A DNA stretch of 60,422 nt from a virus. Below the pieces are notes generated by a model. The model did no database searches and was not told where the DNA came from. It saw nothing but the letters and a program-made list of their open reading frames with translations. Below, one piece after another: positions 15,878 through 22,748 of the stretch (the first letter of the stretch is position 1; each line of letters begins with the position of its first letter). A program made the translations under genes and the position numbers. The DNA lies in the IMG/VR virus record IMGVR_UViG_3300046517_000933, positions 1 through 60,422 of that record; one strand, given 5' to 3'.

Positions 15878-16458
15878 TTGAGCATCCCGTAGAGCGTGTC
15901 GCTGAGTTGCTTGCAGGCCGCCGCGAAGGCGAAGTCCTGATGGTCGGATTCCCTCACATACTCGCGCCAGAGAATCGCCAACGCGAAGGGCAGCGTCAGG
16001 TAATCCAGTGGATCGTCACGCGACTCTGAGTGAATAGAGATACCGTTGCCGGGCTGGTAGTCGCGGCCCGTAGGTAATCCATGCACCGGGATGATAAGCG
16101 GAGAGGTCTGGGAGGGAATGGGGGCCACCGCGATGCTTTTCGAGGTTTCGGTCTCGGTGGTGTACGCAATGGGGAATCCGGGCCAGTTACGCCAGCCGGT
16201 TGTCAGCGCTTCGAGTTCGCGCAGGGTCAGTTCCGAGAGCACGGTCTTGTCGTAGATGACGGTAATGAGGTTAAGCAGCGTCGTCGGAAGCTGGACCTCG
16301 GGCTGCCCCGCAGTGAAGGTGATAGGAACAGCGGTCGTATGCCAGTCGGCCGCACCGATACGGGTCATCTCCGAATTGAAGAAGCCCTGAAAGAGTGTCG
16401 GGTCGTATTGCCCATTGGAGATGAGCGCGACGAGACTCTGAACGTCAGCGACGCTCAC
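15874..16458 (-). CDS. Putative head-tail adaptor or tubular protein A-like
   Basis: A 194-residue protein starting at GTG, overlapping the upstream gene by 14 bases. A helical N terminus is followed by a beta segment (AVPITFTAGQPEVQLPTTLLNLITVIYD) and a helical C terminus (DYLTLPFALAILWREYVRESD...AACKQLSDTLYGML). This helix-beta-helix pattern recalls tail tubular protein A and gp4-type adaptors of podoviruses. Its place just before the large tail protein supports that role. Family assignment is an inference. Confidence 0.5.
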   Translation of the reverse strand: MSVADVQSLVALISNGQYDPTLFQGFFNSEMTRIGAADWHTTAVPITFTAGQPEVQLPTTLLNLITVIYDKTVLSELTLRELEALTTGWRNWPGFPIAYTTETETSKSIAVAPIPSQTSPLIIPVHGLPTGRDYQPGNGISIHSESRDDPLDYLTLPFALAILWREYVRESDHQDFAFAAACKQLSDTLYGMLK

Positions 16459-17035
16459 TCTTAAGCTCCTTCATGCGGGCAATGAGCCGGTCATGCGCTT
16501 CCTTGAACGCAGTCAGGTCGCGATGCTGGAGCACCAGCAGGCATTCTGCGAGGTCCAGCACGGCGCTATCGGCCTCGGGCTGGACGACGGTGGTGTCGGA
16601 GGTGCCGGCGAGTACCGGCGTCAACAGCGTATAGATGACGGTCAGGGTCGTGGGGTTCGTCTCAATGCCTGGATGCACGATGAGGAGGTCACGCCCGCAC
16701 TGACAGAATGAACGGGGGCTATCTGCAATGGCGAAGGGCCAGTTGAGGTCGATTTGCTGGAGATTCTCGTAGGAAATGGAATCAAGGTCGCGCCCAGAGG
16801 CGTCACGAATACCTTGGATCCGCACCGCAGCAGAAAGAAATCCCGACATCGAGTAAATAACCGTGCGAGGCTGGAGAACGAGCGATGCGGTTCCGGTTTC
16901 TTCATCGAGCGAACCATTGACCACCTGCTGCGAATAAGAGAGTAGATTAATGACCTGCGGCTGCGTGGTAGCGCCGAAGTTGGGGTCGCGGGCGCGACTC
17001 GCCGCCTGCGCCGACATGACGCCCAAGTTAGTCAT
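16445..17035 (-). CDS. Tail-module structural protein, unknown
   Basis: A 196-residue protein starting at the ATG overlapping the terminase nuclease stop (ATGA). It has an Ala- and Asn-rich N terminus, a beta-rich centre (TASLVLQPRTVIYSMSGFLSAAVRI) and a Cys-containing loop (SFCQCGRDLLIVHPGIE), ending in a charged helix (HDRLIARMKELKSERR). Lies between packaging and tail genes. Likely a connector component; no family recognised. Confidence 0.6.
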   Translation of the reverse strand: MTNLGVMSAQAASRARDPNFGATTQPQVINLLSYSQQVVNGSLDEETGTASLVLQPRTVIYSMSGFLSAAVRIQGIRDASGRDLDSISYENLQQIDLNWPFAIADSPRSFCQCGRDLLIVHPGIETNPTTLTVIYTLLTPVLAGTSDTTVVQPEADSAVLDLAECLLVLQHRDLTAFKEAHDRLIARMKELKSERR

Positions 17036-17676
17036 CTTAGCCCCGTCAATTCCGCGTGTTGCGCCAACCTTAAATCCACCTGCGACGGGTCCATGCCCGT
17101 CCTTTCCAAATACCGTTTTAATTGCGCCCTGTCCATGAGACGCAGATGCTGGGGCAGCGAGGAGGGCAATAACCATACCGCCCGGGCGAGCGCGTCCATG
17201 ATGTCGCGGTAGTTGCCACCGGGGAACGCCTGCCACTCGTTCTTCAGGTCGGCGGTCTCGTGCTCGACGCTGGAGCGCAGCAGCCGCCCCTGGGCGACGA
17301 TGGGCTGCAGCACGGTCTCGATGAAGGTAATCTTGTCCGTCCGCTCGGCCACGCCCCTGAGATTCCAGTGGACGTTGCGGTCGCGGGCTTCCTTCTTGAC
17401 GATCTGGTGGAACTGGAGCTGGGGACCGCTAGCGTCCATCCCGAAAATGGCGGGTTTCCATTTGAAATGCGTCTCGAACATCTTCGCCATCAACTGATCG
17501 GGCGGCAGCCGCTTGGCCCACGCCTCAAGGATGAAGATACGTTCGAGGTCGTCCTGCCCGACCACACAAATCGAGGCGCGCGAGCGCGTGCCCGCATGGG
17601 TGAGCAGCGTGTTGATGCCGCCGGCCGGGTCGCAGAACGCGGTCTTGTAGAGCTTATTCGCCGCTACCGTCGGCAT
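17032..17676 (-). CDS. Terminase large subunit, nuclease half (separate gene)
   Basis: A 214-residue protein matching the C-terminal RNase H-like nuclease domain of large terminases. Candidate metal ligands are D16 in CDPAGG, D81 in FGMDASG and D158/D161 in RDIMDALA, in the right order and spacing for a terminase nuclease. It would cut the concatemer before and after packaging. The ATPase half is a different gene (17827-19113), with a 58-residue frame between them. The ATG at 17676 lies 23 bases inside that small frame. Confidence 0.8.
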   Translation of the reverse strand: MPTVAANKLYKTAFCDPAGGINTLLTHAGTRSRASICVVGQDDLERIFILEAWAKRLPPDQLMAKMFETHFKWKPAIFGMDASGPQLQFHQIVKKEARDRNVHWNLRGVAERTDKITFIETVLQPIVAQGRLLRSSVEHETADLKNEWQAFPGGNYRDIMDALARAVWLLPSSLPQHLRLMDRAQLKRYLERTGMDPSQVDLRLAQHAELTGLR

Positions 17677-17830
17677 TTAACGCTCGCTGAATCTCACGCA
17701 CTCGCTGATCGCAGAAGTTTTGCAGGGCGATTGTGCTATGTGGTGGGAGCATAGCCAGAAACTCGAAATCGCGCCCCGCTTGCCCGAGCGCTTCCCTTAG
17801 TCGCTTAATGCGTTCCACGTCAGATGTCAT
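17654..17830 (-). CDS. Small ORF between the two terminase halves
   Basis: A 58-residue frame starting at ATG in an ATGA overlap with the ATPase stop and overlapping the nuclease gene by 23 bases. It is charged and helical (SDVERIKRLREALGQAG, FCDQRVREIQRAL), with no similarity to homing endonucleases. It could be a bridging peptide, a small-terminase-like factor or the relic of a linker. Tight overlap on both sides argues that it is translated. Confidence 0.65.
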   Translation of the reverse strand: MTSDVERIKRLREALGQAGRDFEFLAMLPPHSTIALQNFCDQRVREIQRALNADGSGE

Positions 17831-19113
17831 TGTTCCCCCTCCTGCTTCGGCACCTTCTCGGGATACTTCTCGTGCATGAAGTCGTAGAACTCCTGGCTCA
17901 TCCCCGTCGGCGGCTTGCTCCTGACCTTCGCGTTATCCCGCGTATAGGCCATGCCGCCCATCACGAACCCCAGGTTGCGCGCAATCTGTTCCTGCCGGAT
18001 GGCGATACGCTCGTCCATCCTTGAGTCCTCGAACATCAGCACGTCGTGGTCCTCGATGCGCACCACATTATATGAGCGGAGGTCGTCCCAATTCAGGGCC
18101 GTATAGCCGCGGTTGGACGGCTTGTTCATGTACCAGCAGGTCCATTCCTGCGGGTCCGTGGAGAGGCGCAGCTTCTCGATATTCTCCATCGAGTTCTGCT
18201 CGGGCCACAGCGGGCGCTCCCGCTTGGTCACCTCGTCCATCTCGATGATGGACCGGATCATGACCTCGACGGTCGGCTCGGACTTCCACTCCACGTAAAT
18301 ATCGTTGTCGGATGGCCAGTGCGTGCCGATACCGATAAAGATGCCGGTGCCCTTGCTCTTGTCGTAGAAGCGCGTTCTGGCGGCCCTGCGCCACTTGCGG
18401 GCGCGTTCCATCGTCGGCGGACTCAGCGATGCTTCCTGAGCAGCAATATCGTCGGCGATGATGAGATCGAAATACTTTCCGATGAATCCAGACTTGATAC
18501 CCACCGCGCCAACAGTCGCTTCAGCCCAGATGGCGTTCCTTGGTACCTCAATCTGGGCGTCGGACCAGCGCTTGGCGTCCTTGGGATTCTCCCAGACGAC
18601 TTGCGGCCAGCACCACCAGAGCAATTCGTTGCTTTCGAGATGAGCACGCACATAGGACAGATTCTCTTTGCTCTTGAGTTCGTTCTCGCTCGCCAGCAGC
18701 GTCCTTGAATTGACCCCATGCATCCCGGGGAAATAGATATTGCTCGCGGCCGGCTGGACAATTAAGTGAAGCGGTATCGACCGGCTCGCCACGGTCGTCT
18801 TGAGATGCGTCATGGGGAGCATCAGCAACTTGCTACGGCCGTTGCTGAAATTGGTCAGGAAAGGGCAGACCTCATCCCGATGGAATCGGCCCTTGCCGAG
18901 CAGGTCGTTGCCGAGAATCCACCGGCTGAAGAACCAGAGTTCCTTCTCGCTCTTCTTCTTGAGCCAGAGCCGGAACTCCTCATCATCTAACGGGAACTCC
19001 TCTCCGGCCTCAGAGAGCCCGTCTCTAAGCTCCTGGAGGGTGATCTCGCGCGGTGGGTGCCTTTCGACCGCCCGGCCCTTGCGCGGCCTACCTCTGCGTC
19101 GGGATTCGGGCAT
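17827..19113 (-). CDS. Terminase large subunit, ATPase half (separate gene)
   Basis: A 428-residue packaging ATPase. A Walker A-like LPMTHLKTT lies at residues 99-107, Walker B LIIADD at 217-222, and a coupling-type GIFIGIGTHW segment about 30 residues after that. An Arg-rich N terminus (SRRRGRPRKGR) precedes helices. The frame is open to 19170, but that start would overlap the upstream gene by 83 bases; the ATG at 19113 overlaps by 26. The nuclease domain is encoded separately downstream, so the holoenzyme must be made from two chains or by an unseen joining event. Confidence 0.82.
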   Translation of the reverse strand: MPESRRRGRPRKGRAVERHPPREITLQELRDGLSEAGEEFPLDDEEFRLWLKKKSEKELWFFSRWILGNDLLGKGRFHRDEVCPFLTNFSNGRSKLLMLPMTHLKTTVASRSIPLHLIVQPAASNIYFPGMHGVNSRTLLASENELKSKENLSYVRAHLESNELLWWCWPQVVWENPKDAKRWSDAQIEVPRNAIWAEATVGAVGIKSGFIGKYFDLIIADDIAAQEASLSPPTMERARKWRRAARTRFYDKSKGTGIFIGIGTHWPSDNDIYVEWKSEPTVEVMIRSIIEMDEVTKRERPLWPEQNSMENIEKLRLSTDPQEWTCWYMNKPSNRGYTALNWDDLRSYNVVRIEDHDVLMFEDSRMDERIAIRQEQIARNLGFVMGGMAYTRDNAKVRSKPPTGMSQEFYDFMHEKYPEKVPKQEGEQ

Positions 19114-19318
19114 CTGTGCGGTGAGTCTCCATCTTCGCGGGGCACCAGTGATGTCCACAGGGTTCGGCATCGCAAATACAGGTATATTCGCTCCGCTCCT
19201 GCCCGCGCGGCCGATGCGGATAGCAGCACCAGTCGCAACGCCCCGAGCATAAATCGAGAATTTTGAAGGATTTCATTATATTCTGCAAACGCGCCAGCGC
19301 TTCGAGGCCATTCATCAC
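19088..19318 (-). CDS. Small Cys-rich protein, probable zinc binder
   Basis: A 76-residue protein with CSGRCDWCC, then CICDAEPCGHHWC, giving about nine Cys and two adjacent His. This is a dense metal-binding pattern, while the first 18 residues are a plain helix. ATGA overlap with the upstream gene; 26-base overlap with the terminase ATPase gene. Unknown function, packaging neighbourhood. Confidence 0.65.
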   Translation of the reverse strand: MMNGLEALARLQNIMKSFKILDLCSGRCDWCCYPHRPRGQERSEYTCICDAEPCGHHWCPAKMETHRTDARIPTQR

Positions 19319-19548
19319 TGATAGACCTTCACCGCCGGCTCCGCATTCTCCGCCTCGTCCTGCAACTTGAGCGCGGCCAGCTCGCTATTCGCCATATCGA
19401 CCATCGCCTGCCCCAGCCATCCCATCACCCGTAGCTGGTCGACCACGTTGCCGAAGCCCCTCAGATGACCGTCCAGGAACCTCACCATCGGCTGCTTCAT
19501 CTTCCCCGCCTGCAACCGCACCTCATTTATCGTCTTGGTGGAATCCAT
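19315..19548 (-). CDS. Small helical protein upstream of terminase
   Basis: A 77-residue protein starting at the ATG six bases after GGAGG (another ATG six bases upstream lacks such spacing). Helical and amphipathic throughout (VRFLDGHLRGFGNVVDQLRVMGWLGQAMVDMANSELAALK), acidic at the C terminus. Its size and place before the terminase make it one of the few small-terminase candidates, but no DNA-binding motif is clear. Confidence 0.6.
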   Translation of the reverse strand: MDSTKTINEVRLQAGKMKQPMVRFLDGHLRGFGNVVDQLRVMGWLGQAMVDMANSELAALKLQDEAENAEPAVKVYQ

Positions 19549-19633
19549 CGGCAACCTCCGTCAGCACCCAAACCATCATCACCGTGCAATACACCGCCCA
19601 CCCAAACCCGATCGCAATTATAAGGTCCATCAT
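19523..19633 (-). CDS. 36-residue membrane peptide
   Basis: A tiny frame (MMDLIIAIGFGWAVYC...) preceded by GGAGGG and coupled by ATGA to the upstream HTH gene. One membrane-spanning segment covers most of residues 3-25, with a charged tail (FHQDDK). It overlaps the next gene by 26 bases. Function unknown. Confidence 0.5.
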   Translation of the reverse strand: MMDLIIAIGFGWAVYCTVMMVWVLTEVADGFHQDDK

Positions 19634-19791
19634 TTGCCCTCCATCCACCTGCGCAGTTCCTCGGCCTGGAAACGAAAGTTGTTGCCCACCCGAAATCCCG
19701 GTATCTCCCGCGCCTTCACCAGCCGGTTAACCGTCTGCCTGCTCATCTGCAACCACTCCGCCACGTCCTGCGTCTTCATCAGTTCAGTCAT
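19630..19791 (-). CDS. Excisionase/MerR-type helix-turn-helix protein
   Basis: A 53-residue winged-helix protein of the HTH_17 kind: KTQDVAEWLQMSRQTVNRLVK forms the HTH and IPGFRVGNNFRFQAEELRRWM the wing and last helix. These proteins bind DNA as recombination directionality factors or regulators. No integrase was found, so excision is unlikely. Its place five genes before the terminase ATPase and next to the repeat-rich control region suggests a late-gene regulator or a DNA-recognition subunit for packaging. ATGA overlaps on both sides. Confidence 0.78.
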   Translation of the reverse strand: MTELMKTQDVAEWLQMSRQTVNRLVKAREIPGFRVGNNFRFQAEELRRWMEGK

Positions 19792-19919
19792 GGCAATTTA
19801 TCCAGATAGTCGAATACCGTCGGCCCATCAGGATTCAGCCCCCACCAGCCGCACGCATAGCACACCGCCACCAGAAAGATGACCCCAAGCACCAACTCCC
19901 GAAACGAAAGCCTAGTCAT
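19788..19919 (-). CDS. 43-residue membrane protein
   Basis: A small frame with one strong membrane helix (residues 8-27, LVLGVIFLVAVCYACGWWGL) and a short acidic C terminus (TVFDYLDKLP). ATGA overlap with the HTH gene. No SD is obvious. Function unknown. Confidence 0.5.
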   Translation of the reverse strand: MTRLSFRELVLGVIFLVAVCYACGWWGLNPDGPTVFDYLDKLP

Positions 19920-20148
19920 GGTCCCCATCCCCATCGTCATACCTCGGCGGCTTCAGTTCGGGATGCGCCCGCTCGTAAGCCTCCGGCCCGAATTGCCGAT
20001 TAGTATCCAGCGAAGGCCGCCCTTGCGGGCCATCTAGCAGGTCCGTGCGCGACCCACGGGCCTTCGCCGAAAGCTTACCGTTCTCCCGCGGGTCCAGCCG
20101 CGAACACTCGTGCTCGTCCCCGCATTTGCATTTCCTTATCGGATACAT
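19912..20148 (-). CDS. Small hydrophilic protein, first gene of the packaging operon
   Basis: A 78-residue protein with a short Cys pair (KCKCGDEHEC), a disordered charged centre and an acidic end (RYDDGDGDHD). AGGTGG precedes the ATG. It opens the minus-strand late block next to the control region. It could bind metal; function unknown. Confidence 0.55.
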   Translation of the reverse strand: MYPIRKCKCGDEHECSRLDPRENGKLSAKARGSRTDLLDGPQGRPSLDTNRQFGPEAYERAHPELKPPRYDDGDGDHD

Positions 20149-20330
20149 GAGACCACCTAGACTCTCAGACTCTAGGGGGTCTAGTCAAGCGGGCTTCTTT
20201 CTTCTAGCGGATTTTATTTTTTCTTTTAGGGGAAGGCATCATCAACTTCCGCACACACGCGCGGGGGGCTACCCCGCCCTGGCGTCGAGCAGCGCCGGGC
20301 TAGCACGAGCTCGGACTAGCTAGCCCTAGC

Positions 20331-20352
20331 TGCTAGCTAAGTGCTAGCTAAG
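20331..20352. repeat. Tandem 11-bp repeat with GCTAGC palindromes
   Basis: TGCTAGCTAAG occurs twice in direct tandem. Two further GCTAGC palindromes lie at 20299-20304 and 20319-20324, with ACTAGC and CCTAGC beside them. Six CTAG tetramers fall within about 50 bases, although CTAG is rare in many bacterial and phage genomes. The pattern is iteron-like. Confidence 0.8.
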
Positions 20353-20420
20353 CGATGTCGAGGGGCGAGATTGTGTGGTGATTGTGCGGGTTATTAGCTG
20401 GCGGTCGCACTGACTATATA

Positions 20421-20672
20421 TCAGGGAGTGCGATAGCGGCAGCATGCGCAATGGGAGCTAGACGCTAACAGCTCTGCCTCAAGCCGTAGGCGTTCGCGCT
20501 TGGCAGCTAGTACGGCACGAGCTCGAACCAAGTTTGGATAGCCGCGGCTCTGGTGCTTCTTGATGTAACCGAGGCCGCCTCGGCGGCAGAGCGCCCAGCG
20601 ACCCGATTCAGACGTGAAGGCCAATGTTCTTAACCGACTTGGAGAACAAGCTATATCATGGTCCTCGGTCAA
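20421..20672 (-). CDS. Doubtful 83-residue frame in the control region
   Basis: An open frame with no ATG near its beginning (TTG at 20672) and no SD. Its middle reads like a protein (RRGGLGYIKKHQSRGYPNLVRARAVLAAKRERLRLEAELL) with a CACC cluster near the end. It might be a basic helical DNA-binding protein or a remnant, but it could also be chance. Confidence 0.28.
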   Translation of the reverse strand: MTEDHDIACSPSRLRTLAFTSESGRWALCRRGGLGYIKKHQSRGYPNLVRARAVLAAKRERLRLEAELLASSSHCACCRYRTP

Positions 20673-20704
20673 TAGGCAATAGATGCCTTCGCAGGTTACC
20701 TACA

Positions 20705-20738
20705 CTATTTGCGTCATTCAACCTATTTGCGTCATTCA
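20705..20738. repeat. 16-bp direct repeat upstream of the early operon
   Basis: CTATTTGCGTCATTCA is present at 20705-20720 and 20723-20738, an 18-base period. It lies about 90 bases before the first early gene, where an operator or iteron pair would be expected. Confidence 0.85.
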
Positions 20739-20825
20739 CTACATACGCAGCTCGTGAGGTGGATGCGCTATCATTGGCAATGGCGAGCAATCAGGCTTGG
20801 CACAATTAACGCATATGTGTGAGGT

Positions 20826-20960
20826 ATGACGTATCGAGAAAAAATGCACAAGCGAGAAGTAGAGCAGATTGCGAAGGCTCACGCGAAGACCCGCGATGAT
20901 TGCCCTTGCAAATACTGCCAAGAGGCATCAACGAACGCTAACCCAAGTGAGACGAGGTAA
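20826..20960 (+). CDS. Small protein with CxCxxC
   Basis: A 44-residue basic frame with a single DCPCKYCQ cluster (residues 26-32). GAGG lies too close to the first ATG, so the ATG at codon 7 may be used instead. It is the first frame of the plus-strand early operon. A zinc-knuckle-like peptide is possible; the call rests on position and the Cys motif. Confidence 0.42.
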   Translation: MTYREKMHKREVEQIAKAHAKTRDDCPCKYCQEASTNANPSETR

Positions 20961-20967
20961 TATCGAG

Positions 20968-21057
20968 ATGAAACAGTTAGAAGTCACGAATCATCTGTGG
21001 GAATCGCATGAGGACTTGATGTCCCTATGGACCATCGCGACCCTGGGCGTCAACTAA
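20968..21057 (+). CDS. 29-residue peptide, early operon
   Basis: A short frame (MKQLEVTNHLWESHEDLMSL...) starting eight bases after the previous stop, with GAGG about ten bases upstream. No motif. It may be translated as part of the early operon; evidence is limited to spacing. Confidence 0.38.
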   Translation: MKQLEVTNHLWESHEDLMSLWTIATLGVN

Positions 21058-21085
21058 ACCAAGTCAAGCTGTGAGGAGCAAGACA

Positions 21086-21409
21086 ATGACGACACGTACC
21101 GACGAACAAGTAACCGAGTTTGCAGCGCAGATTGCCAAAGAGTCTTGGAAGGATATGAACCAGGTCTATCGTGACTATCTGGCCGAGCAGCCCGAAGATG
21201 ACGATAGCGCAATGGATGATTGCGAAGTCAATCTCTACATCTACGCGAACGGCTCTTGGACAATCGATAGCGCCCAGTACCTCCAAGACCATCGCGACAT
21301 CGTGGCCGTCATCGGATTGCAGCAAGTCAATGGCCCGATGGAGCTGGCTGAGCAAATCGAGCAGGAATACGACGACGATTGTGTCGCGCAGGAATCCATC
21401 GAGGCCTAG
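21086..21409 (+). CDS. Acidic small early protein
   Basis: A 107-residue, very acidic protein (PEDDDSAMDDCEVN, EQIEQEYDDDC). The ATG is chosen because GAGGAG lies eight bases upstream in a leader that resembles the three hairpin leaders further down. Overall charge suggests DNA mimicry or binding to a basic host protein, but that is speculative. No family recognised. Confidence 0.65.
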   Translation: MTTRTDEQVTEFAAQIAKESWKDMNQVYRDYLAEQPEDDDSAMDDCEVNLYIYANGSWTIDSAQYLQDHRDIVAVIGLQQVNGPMELAEQIEQEYDDDCVAQESIEA

Positions 21410-21479
21410 CAGGTCGAAACGGCCGCAAGGCCGTCTGGGCGTAATGCGCTCACTGACGAGACCAAGAGGAGAAAAGACG

Positions 21480-21779
21480 ATGAAGGCCAACGATAACGGT
21501 TCATTCTTTACGGTTAGCTATAGCAAGACCGATTGCGATGATTTCAGTCGCACTTGGCCTTGCTCCACTGTGCGCGGCCGAGGAGCGTTTGTATTCGACA
21601 AGCGCAATGGAGACCTGGTGGACGTTGAGGGCAGTGCATTGAAGGGCGATGGGCCGGACTGGTTGGCATTCTCTCACGATTGCCAAGTTTACGGGCAAGC
21701 GCGATTGATTCCGGGCTCGACTATCAATGACGCGATGAAGGCAGTCTATGCAAGCCGCCACGGGCAGGAAGCAGTCTAA
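21480..21779 (+). CDS. Early protein, unknown
   Basis: A 99-residue soluble protein with mixed strands and helices (GSFFTVSYSKTDCDDF, GAFVFDKRNGDLVDVEG, FSHDCQVYGQARLI). GAGGAG lies eight bases before the ATG. Linked by TAATG to the ribbon-helix-helix gene. The longer frame beginning at 21171 is a shadow of the previous gene. Confidence 0.65.
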   Translation: MKANDNGSFFTVSYSKTDCDDFSRTWPCSTVRGRGAFVFDKRNGDLVDVEGSALKGDGPDWLAFSHDCQVYGQARLIPGSTINDAMKAVYASRHGQEAV

Positions 21780-21946
21780 TGCCAAACGAACGAAACGAGA
21801 TTGACATAAGCATCCGGCCCGTGCGCCTGACGCTCGAAGAATATGCGCAAATCAAGCGCCTGGCGATGCTCGCCAAGCGGTCCGTGGCGCAATATACGGC
21901 CGAACTGATGCGCGATGCGCTCACGCGAAACGGGCTGAATAGCTAA
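21779..21946 (+). CDS. Ribbon-helix-helix (CopG/Arc-type) regulator
   Basis: A 55-residue protein with a short beta strand (ISIRPVRLTLEEY) followed by two helices (AQIKRLAMLAKRSVAQYTAELMRDAL), the pattern of MetJ/Arc/CopG repressors, which bind DNA as dimers through the strand. TAATG overlap with the gene before it. It probably controls an early or late phage promoter; the direct repeats at 20705-20738 are an obvious candidate site. Confidence 0.7.
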   Translation: MPNERNEIDISIRPVRLTLEEYAQIKRLAMLAKRSVAQYTAELMRDALTRNGLNS

Positions 21947-21956
21947 GGAGGTAACG

Positions 21957-22118
21957 ATGATGTTCAATTTCGGTCTGTACGCGATTCACCAATGGGAACC
22001 AACTAGCAATAACGCAACCATTGATTTCGAGAACTTCGAGAGCGCGCGGGCGCATCGCGATTATCGTGAAGGCTTCTGGCGTATCGAGCAATTCACCCCG
22101 ACCTTCATCAAGGATTAA
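21957..22118 (+). CDS. Small early protein, unknown
   Basis: A 53-residue aromatic-rich protein (MMFNFGLYAIHQWEPTSNN...) with a strong AGGAGG SD. The core FENFESARAHRDYREGFWRIEQF suggests a small alpha/beta fold. No family recognised. Confidence 0.6.
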   Translation: MMFNFGLYAIHQWEPTSNNATIDFENFESARAHRDYREGFWRIEQFTPTFIKD

Positions 22119-22127
22119 CTCCGTAAC

Positions 22128-22143
22128 CGTCTGTGAGGAGACG
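22128..22143 (+). promoter_or_regulatory. RBS hairpin, copy 1 of 3
   Basis: CGTCT-GTGAGG-AGACG forms a 5-bp perfect stem. The SD core GAGGAG straddles the loop and 3' arm, four bases before the ATG of the next gene. The same 16 bases recur before the genes at 22749 and 23003. Confidence 0.8.
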
Positions 22144-22146
22144 ACC

Positions 22147-22386
22147 ATGCAAGCAATCATCACCAAGTATCACGGCCCGGGCAATGTTAAAGGTTCGCGC
22201 TTCATCGCGACAAGCGGAAGCGGTCTGCGCGTTGTCGTTTCCTACGACTACGCCCTCGACGTCGAGGAGAATCATCGCGCGGCAGCCCAGGCGCTCTGCG
22301 ACAAGCTGAGCTGGAAAGGTAAATTCGTCAGCGGTGGAACCAAGGACGGTTACGCTCACGTCTTTATCGAGGAGCAATCACGATGA
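22147..22386 (+). CDS. Small early protein, unknown
   Basis: A 79-residue alpha/beta protein (MQAIITKYHGPGNVKGSRFI, LRVVVSYDYALDVEENHRAAAQALCDKLSW). It ends in EEQSR like the gene at 23003, and the DNA for this end also forms the RBS of the next gene (GAGGAGCAATCACG-ATG). Starts just after an RBS hairpin. No family recognised. Confidence 0.65.
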   Translation: MQAIITKYHGPGNVKGSRFIATSGSGLRVVVSYDYALDVEENHRAAAQALCDKLSWKGKFVSGGTKDGYAHVFIEEQSR

Positions 22387-22565
22387 ACACGACGCGCGCC
22401 GCCATGCTCGAAAAACTAGAGCGCGCAACTGCTAAAAGAATCAAGGCGATGGATCGTGCTAGTGCGGCCATGAATGCTCTTAGCGACGCCGAGGAGGCCG
22501 AACAGCGGGCTAAAACCGCCCTGGCGCAAAATAAAGGAGATTGCGATGAATACGAACCGCACTAA
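22383..22565 (+). CDS. Small helical early protein
   Basis: A 60-residue helical protein rich in Ala, Lys and Glu (LEKLERATAKRIKAMDRASAAMNALSDAEEAEQRA), probably a coiled coil. ATGA overlap with the previous gene; the last 20 bases overlap the next. Function unknown. Confidence 0.6.
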   Translation: MNTTRAAMLEKLERATAKRIKAMDRASAAMNALSDAEEAEQRAKTALAQNKGDCDEYEPH

Positions 22566-22719
22566 CGCCCAGGCTTACGAGCAGGATAACCGCGCATACT
22601 GGCGCGAGCACGTCTATGACTATGGCGATTTCTACCGCCCCCAGCACGAGGTGAGCTATTGGCGAGCCGCCCTCGTGCTAACGATACTCGCCCTCGCCGC
22701 CTTCTATTGGCTCCCTTAA
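22546..22719 (+). CDS. Small C-terminally anchored membrane protein
   Basis: A 57-residue protein with a hydrophilic, Tyr-rich N-terminal two thirds (YWREHVYDYGDFYRPQHEV) and one membrane helix at the end (WRAALVLTILALAAFYWLP). AAAGGAG lies seven bases before the ATG. The topology suggests a tail-anchored early protein, perhaps acting on the host envelope. Confidence 0.6.
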   Translation: MNTNRTNAQAYEQDNRAYWREHVYDYGDFYRPQHEVSYWRAALVLTILALAAFYWLP

Positions 22720-22729
22720 CTCCGCAACC

Positions 22730-22745
22730 CGTCTGTGAGGAGACG
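22730..22745 (+). promoter_or_regulatory. RBS hairpin, copy 2 of 3
   Basis: Same 16-base CGTCT-GTGAGG-AGACG element, four bases before the ATG at 22749. The flank upstream (CTCCG, AACC) also matches copy 1. Confidence 0.8.
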
Positions 22746-22748
22746 ACA

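Larger units (their letters stand above)
20149..20825. other. Gene-poor control region between divergent operons
   Basis: About 680 bases with no convincing gene, separating minus-strand packaging genes from the plus-strand early operon. From left to right it holds an inverted repeat CCTAGA/TCTAGG near 20155-20175, a T-rich tract (20205-20230), a cluster of CTAG palindromes (20299-20352), an AT-rich palindrome around TATATA (20410-20423) and a 16-base direct repeat (20705-20738). One low-confidence minus-strand frame lies at 20421-20672. This is the most likely place for the late and early promoters, a pac site or an origin. Confidence 0.7.

Noticed and set aside
19630-19791. A temperate lifestyle, suggested by the excisionase-like protein
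   Set aside because: No integrase, lysogeny repressor or attachment site was found, so the HTH protein is more likely a regulator or packaging factor.
21171-21479. Upstream extension of the gene at 21480
   Set aside because: It overlaps the 107-residue acidic gene in another frame and looks like a shadow. A clear RBS marks the ATG at 21480.
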